A DNA stretch of 64,000 bases, from contig JBJHCV010000001.1 in NCBI GenBank assembly GCA_050486225.1, positions 372,001 to 436,000 of the forward strand. The letters run 5' to 3'. This DNA comes from JBBDIX01 sp050486225 (GTDB taxonomy: Bacteria; Actinomycetota; Nitriliruptoria; Nitriliruptorales; Nitriliruptoraceae). Numbering within the stretch: position 1 is the stretch's first letter; each line of letters opens with the position of its first letter. Both the position numbers and the translations under genes were made by a program. The notes beneath the pieces are model-generated. The model was given only the letters and a program-made list of their open reading frames with translations. It had not been told where the DNA came from and made no database searches. Shown in pieces: positions 58,843 through 64,000 of this stretch.

Positions 58843-58929
58843 TGGTGGGCGAGGGGGGACTTGAACCCCCATGTCCTTACGGACACACGGACCTGAACCG
58901 TGCGCGTCTGCCAATTCCGCCACCCGCCC
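58843..58929 (-). tRNA. tRNA-Leu (CAG), insertion target
   Basis: Class II tRNA on the minus strand with acceptor stem GGGCGGG/CTCGCCC, discriminator A and encoded CCA (58843-58845). The D arm starts TGGCGGAATTGGCAGACGC, the anticodon loop has CAG, and the variable arm (GTCCGTAAGGAC) and T loop GGGGGTTCAAGTCCCCC are regular. It should be functional. The island joins its 3' end at 58845-58903. In Mycobacterium tuberculosis leuT occupies the same place beside fhaA. Confidence 0.95.
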
Positions 58930-59166
58930 GGGTGCAGCGTTCGGAGGGTAGCAACGGTCCCCGGAAGGGGCGAACGGACGGGGGCCGATGGCCGTCTGCC
59001 GGGTCGCGGCGCCACAGGGCTGGGCTACGCTCGGCCCGCGGCGCGCAGCCAACACACACGTGCTGCCGGAGGTCGTGACGGGCCCGTCACGTCATCGGGG
59101 CAGCGGGCTCGCCCACACCGCGAGACCGGTCGAGACACAGACCGCCGACGCAGCGACGGATGGCCG

Positions 59167-59907
59167 ATGGGCGTGCTGAAGGAGTTCGAACGGCGGCTCG
59201 AGGGAGCCGTCGAGGGCTTCTTCGCTCGTGCCTTCCGGTCCGGCATCCAGCCGCTCGAACTGGCCCGCGCGGTACAGCGCTACATGGCGGACCACCAGCA
59301 CGTCACCGCCGACGGCGTGGTGGTCCCCAACGTGCACCGGTTCCGCGTCGGCGCGAAGGACCACGAACGCCTGTCCGTCTTCGGAACGTCGCTGACCCGG
59401 GAACTCGGCGAGGTCGTCGCGCGGACCGCTGCCGAGCGCGGCTGGCTGCTGCGCGGACCGGTCAAGGTCCGCGTCGACCGCGACGACTCGATCCGGGTGG
59501 GTCGGTACCAGCTGCAGGGGCGGGTGGAGGCCGTCGACCGCGAGGAGGCGATGGCCGTACGTGCCGCCGAACCAGTGCGCATCGACCAGACACAGGTCAT
59601 CAGCAGCACACCGACCGCTGCCGTGCGCGCCGTGGTTCGCGGCGGCGGCACCGCGGGGGCCCACGCCGACCTCACGGGTAGCCGAGTCGTCGTGGGCCGC
59701 CTCGCCAGCTGCGCGCTGGAACTCGACGACGCCACCGTGTCGCGCGAGCACGCCGCGTTCGTCCACCGCGGCGACACCTGGTGGATCGTGGATCTCGGCT
59801 CGACGAACGGTACCCGTGTCAACGGATCGGCCACGACCGAACAGATCGTGGGTCCCGGCGACGTGATCGAGTTCGGCGGGGTGACCGTGGAGCTCGTGGA
59901 GGCCTGA
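59167..59907 (+). CDS. fhaA: FhaA-like protein: DUF3662 plus FHA domain
   Basis: 246 residues. The N-terminal 110 residues are the DUF3662-like FhaA domain (GVLKEFERRLEGAVEGFFARAFRSGIQPLELARAVQRYM), and a C-terminal FHA phosphothreonine-binding domain at 160-244 has VVGRLASCALELDDATVSREHAAF and WIVDLGSTNGTRVNG. In mycobacteria FhaA binds phosphorylated MviN and PknB partners in wall synthesis. It heads the conserved cluster fhaA-fhaB-pstP-rodA-pbpA. The upstream 237 bases between tRNA-Leu and the ATG should contain the promoter. Confidence 0.93.
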   Translation: MGVLKEFERRLEGAVEGFFARAFRSGIQPLELARAVQRYMADHQHVTADGVVVPNVHRFRVGAKDHERLSVFGTSLTRELGEVVARTAAERGWLLRGPVKVRVDRDDSIRVGRYQLQGRVEAVDREEAMAVRAAEPVRIDQTQVISSTPTAAVRAVVRGGGTAGAHADLTGSRVVVGRLASCALELDDATVSREHAAFVHRGDTWWIVDLGSTNGTRVNGSATTEQIVGPGDVIEFGGVTVELVEA

Positions 59908-59908
59908 C

Positions 59909-60379
59909 GTGCCCATCGAGCTGCTGACCGTCCTCAAGTTCGTCTTCCTGCTGCTCCTGTACGTCTTCCTGGCGCGCACCGTGCGGGCCGTGGTCGTGGA
60001 CCTGAACGGCGTGCAGCGCCGGCCGACGCGGCAGCGTCCGCCACGTTCCGCTGCGGAACCCGGTCCGCCGTCCCGGCGACCCGGGCGGCCGCCTCGGGAA
60101 CTCGTCGTCCACCCGGCACGGGGAACCCCGCAGGTCGTCCCGCTGACAGCCCGCCCCCTGGTGCTGGGACGGGCCGACCACGTCGACCTGACGATCGACG
60201 ACGTGTACGCGTCCGACGAACATGCGCAGGTCCAGCCGGACGGTGACGGCTGGGTGGTGCGCGACCTCGGGTCGACCAACGGCACCTTCCTGAACGGCAA
60301 CCGGCTCACCCGCCCCACACCCGTGTCGGCGGGCGACCAGCTGCGTGTCGGTCGCACCCGCATCGAGGTGCGACGGTGA
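59909..60379 (+). CDS. fhaB: FhaB-like membrane-anchored FHA protein
   Basis: 156 residues with one N-terminal helix (FVFLLLLYVFLARTVRAVV), a basic/Pro linker and an FHA domain from about residue 68 (LVLGRADHVDLTIDDVYASDEHAQV, WVVRDLGSTNGTFLNG). It recognises phosphothreonine on Ser/Thr kinase substrates at the membrane. GTG start one base after the fhaA stop; the stop overlaps the pstP start by four bases. Confidence 0.93.
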   Translation: MPIELLTVLKFVFLLLLYVFLARTVRAVVVDLNGVQRRPTRQRPPRSAAEPGPPSRRPGRPPRELVVHPARGTPQVVPLTARPLVLGRADHVDLTIDDVYASDEHAQVQPDGDGWVVRDLGSTNGTFLNGNRLTRPTPVSAGDQLRVGRTRIEVRR

Positions 60380-61578
60380 GACGACTCGTCACCGCAGGCC
60401 TCTCCGACATCGGACGCGTCCGGACCAGCAACGAGGACGCCTACCTCGTCGCCGACAGCGTGTTCGCCGTCGCGGACGGCATGGGAGGGCACGTCGCCGG
60501 CGAGGTCGCCGCGTCGACCGCGCTCGAACCGATCCGAGCGCTCGACGGTCGGGTGTTCGCCGACGCTGGCGCCGCACTCGATGCGCTGCGTGCCGCGGTG
60601 GTGGAGGCCAACGACGCCGTCACCTCCATGGCGGCCGACGAGCCGTCCTACCGGGGCATGGGCACCACCCTCACCGCAGTGCTGCTGGAGGGGCGCCGCC
60701 TGCACGTCGCGCACGTCGGGGACTCCCGCGCCTACCTGCTGCGCGACGGACAGTTCAGCCAGATCACCGACGACCACACCCTCGTGCAGCACCTCGTCGA
60801 CGAGGGACAGATCACCCCGGACGAGGCAGCCAACCACCCGCAACGTTCGATCATCACCCGCGCGATCGGCGTGTCGGACGTGGTCGAACCAGACTCGATG
60901 ACCCTGGAGATGCAGCCCGACGACGTGCTGCTGCTGTGCTCCGACGGGTTGACCGGCGTCGTCGACGACCTCACCATCGCCGACGAGCTCGCCAGCGGCG
61001 ACGACCTCGAGGCGATCCTGTCCCGGCTCGTCGCGAAGGCGAACGAGGCCGGCGGGCCCGACAACGTGACCGCAGTCCTGCTGCGCGACGAGGACCCGGA
61101 CGCACCCCGTCCGCGACGGCCACAGACGGTCACGATCCGCACCCAGGACCAGGGCGACGACCGCGACTGGGCGAGCACGCTCGGCGCGATCGGCTCCCTT
61201 CGCCGCGGCTCCGCACTCGAGGCGGCACGCACGTCCGAGGACGCGCCCGGCTACGGCCGCATGGTCGCCCGATGGACCGCGATCCTGTTCGCCGTCGCCG
61301 TGCTCGTCGCCGCAGGGTGGCTGGGCGGCCGGTTCCTGCTGTCGCAGATCTACTTCGTCGGGATCGACGGCGACGAGGTGACGATCTTCCAGGGCATCGA
61401 CGTGGAGGTCGGGCCGGTCAACCTCGCACGAGTTCGCGAGCGCACCGGGCTGATGCTCGACGACGTGCCCGTCTGGTACCACCCGACGCTGGAGGCCGGA
61501 CGTCCGGCGGCCGACATCAACGACGCCCGGCGGATCGTCAACAGCATCCCTCGGCGCGACGCCGACGACGGACCGTGA
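60376..61578 (+). CDS. pstP: PP2C Ser/Thr protein phosphatase
   Basis: 400-residue membrane phosphatase that reverses PknA/PknB phosphorylation. The PP2C domain (1-235) has SDIGRVRTSNEDAYL, VADGMGGHVAGEVAAS with metal-binding Asp and Gly, GMGTTLTAVL, HVGDSRAYLL and GGPDNVTAVLL. A transmembrane helix lies at about 296-315 (WTAILFAVAVLVAAGWLGG) and a short outside domain follows, as in M. tuberculosis PstP. It overlaps fhaB by four bases and rodA by four. Confidence 0.95.
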   Translation: MRRLVTAGLSDIGRVRTSNEDAYLVADSVFAVADGMGGHVAGEVAASTALEPIRALDGRVFADAGAALDALRAAVVEANDAVTSMAADEPSYRGMGTTLTAVLLEGRRLHVAHVGDSRAYLLRDGQFSQITDDHTLVQHLVDEGQITPDEAANHPQRSIITRAIGVSDVVEPDSMTLEMQPDDVLLLCSDGLTGVVDDLTIADELASGDDLEAILSRLVAKANEAGGPDNVTAVLLRDEDPDAPRPRRPQTVTIRTQDQGDDRDWASTLGAIGSLRRGSALEAARTSEDAPGYGRMVARWTAILFAVAVLVAAGWLGGRFLLSQIYFVGIDGDEVTIFQGIDVEVGPVNLARVRERTGLMLDDVPVWYHPTLEAGRPAADINDARRIVNSIPRRDADDGP

Positions 61579-62918
61579 ACGCCCGACTCCAGCCCGGCCG
61601 CGCGGCCCGAGCCACCGAGGCGAGGCTCCTGGTCGGCGCCGTCGTCCTGACGCTTTTCGCCGGTGCGCTTCTCGGCTGGGCGAACGCACGAGAACTGCCG
61701 CCGGCCGCGCTGGTCACCGGCTTGGCGATCGCCATCATGGCGCTCGTCGCCCACGTGGCCGTCCGGTTCACGGCGCCCGACGCCGATCCCGGGCTCCTGC
61801 CGATCGTGATCCTGCTCAACGGCATGGGCCTCGTGTTCATCCGGCGCGTCGACCTCGCCACGGGCAGCAGCCTCGCCGCCGCCCAGACGGTGTGGACGGC
61901 GGTGGCCGTCGGCATCCTGTGCGCCGCGCTGCTGTTCCTGCGGGACGTGCGGATCCTGTCGCGCTACCAGTACACGTTCGGGCTCGCGACGATCGTCCTG
62001 CTTCTGCTCCCGCTGGTGCCGGGCCTCACCGCCGGCGTGATCAACGGGGCGCGGCTGTGGATCGACCTGTTCGGCATGCGGTTCCAGCCCGGCGAGGTCG
62101 CCAAGCTCACGATGGTCCTGTTCCTCGCCGGCTACCTCGAACGCAACCGGCAGCTGCTGTCGGTCGCGACCGAACGACTGGGACCCCTGCTGCTTCCCGC
62201 CGCGCGGCACCTGGCGCCGGTCGTCGTGGCCGCGGGGATGGCGCTGGTGATCATGGCAGGCCTGCGCGACCTCGGATCGGCCCTGCTCGTGTTCGGCACG
62301 TTCGTCATCATGCTCTACGTCGCCACCGGCAGGATCGCCTACCCGCTGGTCGGTTCGGTCGTCCTCGGGCTCGGGACGAGCCTCGTGTACCAGCAGTTCG
62401 CGCACGTGCAGCGGCGCGTGCAGATCTGGCTCGATCCGTGGGCCGACGTGCAGGACGCCAGCTACCAGCTCGTCCAGAGCCTGTTCGCGCTCGGCACCGG
62501 TGGCCTCACGGGGACGGGTCTGGGGCTCGGGAGACCGCAGGACATCCCGTTCGCCGCGACCGACGCCGTGTTCGTCGTCGTCGGCGAGGAACTCGGTCTG
62601 CTCGGCGCGACCGCGATGCTGGTCGCCTACCTCGTGTTCATGGCACGCGGCCTGCGCATCGCCCAGACCGCGCGCGACGAGTTCTCGACCCTGGTCGCAC
62701 TCGGGGTGACCGTCACGCTCGCCCTGCAGACGTTCGTGATCGTCGGGGGGCTGACCCGTCTGGTTCCCCTGACCGGGATCACCCTGCCGTTCATGTCGTA
62801 CGGCGGGTCGTCGCTGCTGTCGAACTACCTCATCCTCGCGGTGCTCCTGCGCATCAGTGACGAGTCGAGGGCCGCTGCCCGGGGCCGGGTCGGCGACGAC
62901 GCCAGGGCGGACCGGTGA
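61575..62918 (+). CDS. rodA: SEDS-family peptidoglycan polymerase RodA/FtsW
   Basis: 447-residue glycosyltransferase with about ten to twelve helices. Signatures: NGARLWIDLFGMRFQPGEVAKLTMVLFLAGYL with the catalytic region, RDLGSALLVFGTFVIMLY, and the C-terminal LTGITLPFMSYGGSSLLSNY. Extending glycan chains, it works with a class B PBP, encoded next. The GTG overlaps the pstP stop and its stop overlaps the pbpA start. Confidence 0.95.
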   Translation: MNARLQPGRAARATEARLLVGAVVLTLFAGALLGWANARELPPAALVTGLAIAIMALVAHVAVRFTAPDADPGLLPIVILLNGMGLVFIRRVDLATGSSLAAAQTVWTAVAVGILCAALLFLRDVRILSRYQYTFGLATIVLLLLPLVPGLTAGVINGARLWIDLFGMRFQPGEVAKLTMVLFLAGYLERNRQLLSVATERLGPLLLPAARHLAPVVVAAGMALVIMAGLRDLGSALLVFGTFVIMLYVATGRIAYPLVGSVVLGLGTSLVYQQFAHVQRRVQIWLDPWADVQDASYQLVQSLFALGTGGLTGTGLGLGRPQDIPFAATDAVFVVVGEELGLLGATAMLVAYLVFMARGLRIAQTARDEFSTLVALGVTVTLALQTFVIVGGLTRLVPLTGITLPFMSYGGSSLLSNYLILAVLLRISDESRAAARGRVGDDARADR

Positions 62919-64000
62919 ACCGGGCGATCGCGCGCGTGTCGACCGTGCTGCTGATCCTGTTCGGCGCGCTGTTCGTCAACCTCAACGTCATCACCCTCCT
63001 GCAGGCCGACGACCTGGCCAACCACCCGTCGAACCGCCGACTGATCGTGCGCGAGTACGAGATCGCCCGCGGCCCGATCGTGGTCGGGGAACAGGCCATC
63101 GCCCAGTCGACGCCGACGGAGGGTGAGCTGCGCTACCTGCGCACCTATCCGGACGGACCTCTGTACGCGCACCTGACCGGCTACTACTCGATCGTCCTGC
63201 AGCGTTTCGGGCTCGAGGCGTCCCTCAACGAGCACCTCACCGGTCGACCGACCGAGGTGGTCGCCCAGAACCTGTCCGAACTCGTGGGCGGACGCGACCT
63301 CGCGGGCAACGCCGTGGTGCTCACGATCGACCCGGCGGTCCAGCAGGCCGCGGCGGATGCGCTCGGGGACCGGGAGGGCGCCGTCGTGGCCATCGACCCG
63401 CGTACGGGCGCCGTGCTCGCCAGCTACGCGAACCCCACGTACGACCCGAACCCGCTCACCAGTCACGACACGTCGGTGATCCGCGACGCGTGGGACGACC
63501 TGCGGGTCGATCCTCAGCGGCCGCTCGTCGACCGCGCGCTGCGCGAGCTGTACGCGCCCGGTTCGGCGTTCAAGGTCGTCGTCGCCGCCGCCGCGCTCGA
63601 ACGCGGGCTGCTGCCGACCTCCATGTTCCCCGACGAGCGCACGTACGACGTACCGCTGACCACGGCGGACATCAGCAACTTCGGCGGTGGCCTGTGCGCC
63701 CAGGGCGAACAGATCAGTCTGGCCGACGCGCTGCTGGTCTCGTGCAACACCGTGTTCGCCCGGCTCGGCGTGGACATCGGCGCCGAGGACCTGGTCGCCC
63801 AGGCCGAACGGTTCGGCTTCAACACGCCCCTGTCGTTCGACCTGCCCGTCGCGACGAGCGCCATCCCGGTCGCCGACGACCTCGACGTCCCGGCGACGGC
63901 CCAGAGTTCCATCGGACAGCGCGACGTCCGGGCCACGCCGATGCAGATGGCGATCGTGGCCGCCGCCATCGCCAACGACGGGGTGCTGATGCGACCGCAT
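62915..64000 (+). CDS. pbpA: Class B penicillin-binding protein, 3' end off the window
   Basis: At least 362 residues. A signal anchor (VSTVLLILFGALFVNLNVI, about residues 7-25) precedes a dimerisation domain (YLRTYPDGPLYAHLTGYYS, VLTIDPAVQQAAADAL) and the transpeptidase domain. Active-site Ser217 is in GSAFK (SxxK) and the second motif is SCN at 276-278; the KTG motif lies beyond the right edge. The usual SxxK is STFK; SAFK keeps Ser and Lys. It cross-links new peptidoglycan with RodA. In actinobacteria pknA and pknB normally follow. Confidence 0.94.
   Translation, partial: MNRAIARVSTVLLILFGALFVNLNVITLLQADDLANHPSNRRLIVREYEIARGPIVVGEQAIAQSTPTEGELRYLRTYPDGPLYAHLTGYYSIVLQRFGLEASLNEHLTGRPTEVVAQNLSELVGGRDLAGNAVVLTIDPAVQQAAADALGDREGAVVAIDPRTGAVLASYANPTYDPNPLTSHDTSVIRDAWDDLRVDPQRPLVDRALRELYAPGSAFKVVVAAAALERGLLPTSMFPDERTYDVPLTTADISNFGGGLCAQGEQISLADALLVSCNTVFARLGVDIGAEDLVAQAERFGFNTPLSFDLPVATSAIPVADDLDVPATAQSSIGQRDVRATPMQMAIVAAAIANDGVLMRPH

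Larger units (their letters stand above)
48935..58903. mobile_element. tRNA-Leu integrative island carrying a restriction-modification system
   Basis: About 10 kb bounded by the direct repeats of the tRNA-Leu 3' end. Contents left to right: dual-domain DNA methyltransferase, convergent PLD-family nuclease, an apparently empty 0.8 kb, a broken MobF relaxase/helicase and a broken tyrosine integrase next to the tRNA. This is the layout of a conjugative or mobilisable integrative element. Since both mobility genes have lesions, it should no longer excise or transfer unless helped. The methyltransferase part is visibly less GC-rich than its neighbours. Confidence 0.8.

Noticed and set aside
59092..61689. 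865-codon minus-strand frame opposite fhaA, fhaB and pstP
   Set aside because: No recognisable domain, and it lies fully antisense to three genes with clear FHA and PP2C motifs.
1..64000. CRISPR arrays or rRNA genes
   Set aside because: No regularly spaced short repeats and no rRNA signatures were seen on either strand.

Overview
The window is a chromosomal segment of a high-GC Actinomycetota (strong G/C bias at third codon positions, many GTG starts, ATGA/GTGA gene overlaps). The right end carries the conserved actinobacterial cluster tRNA-Leu(CAG)-fhaA-fhaB-pstP-rodA-pbpA, which in many actinobacteria lies close to the replication origin. The exact class cannot be read from the sequence; a deep-branching lineage (Nitriliruptoria- or Acidimicrobiia-like) would fit the mix of form I CO dehydrogenase, B-family heme-copper enzyme and class F sortase, but that is inference.

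Layout. 1-3.8 kb: aerobic form I CO dehydrogenase operon coxM-coxS-coxL (minus strand; coxL runs off the left edge) with a small unknown leader gene. 4-12.4 kb: a respiratory locus with an Rrf2-type Fe-S regulator, a cupredoxin lipoprotein, heme A synthase ctaA, a 50-residue one-helix subunit, a CuA subunit II and a B-family heme-copper subunit I, heme O synthase ctaB, a periplasmic/membrane protein of unknown role, a second cupredoxin lipoprotein and a histidine-containing multi-helix membrane protein. Subunit I keeps all heme and CuB histidines but has Gln where oxygen-reducing relatives have the cross-linked Tyr, so it may reduce NO rather than O2. Two TTAG-N7-CTAA palindromes stand in front of the two cupredoxin genes. 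12.7-15.6 kb: kup, a broken terC, a cytochrome b561, then tRNA-Ser(CGA). 15.8-21.0 kb: a catabolic cluster with two DapA-like aldolases, an ornithine-cyclodeaminase-like enzyme, a NMT1-type binding lipoprotein and a GntR/FCD regulator. 21-32.6 kb: housekeeping and stress genes (tadA, csoR-copZ, two helicases, a Lon-domain membrane protein, a Fur-family regulator, uppP, a paired fluC channel, a thermonuclease, lipoprotein, PGPGW protein). 32.8-39.4 kb: a surface protein with a class F sortase, a Cys-rich mini-protein, a RimK/RCK_C fusion and katG. 39.4-46.9 kb: a tightly overlapping minus-strand operon joining a hybrid histidine kinase, two response regulators (one with Hpt and a degenerate GGDEF domain), a HEAT-repeat membrane protein and a family 2 glycosyltransferase.

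46.9-58.9 kb is accessory DNA at the 3' end of tRNA-Leu. The newest element lies between a displaced 3' tRNA-Leu fragment (48935-48993) and the intact tRNA (58843-58929). It carries an intact restriction-modification pair (one protein with two fused DNA methyltransferase domains, and a PLD-family nuclease), together with a MobF relaxase and a tyrosine integrase that are both broken. To its left are a VapBC-type toxin-antitoxin pair with a clear operator, a broken Fic gene, an IS/PIN remnant, and a diverged copy of the hairpin segment that flanks the integrase 3' end, which suggests an older insertion at the same locus.

59.2-64 kb: the cell-envelope phosphosignalling cluster fhaA, fhaB, pstP, rodA and pbpA (the last cut by the window edge).
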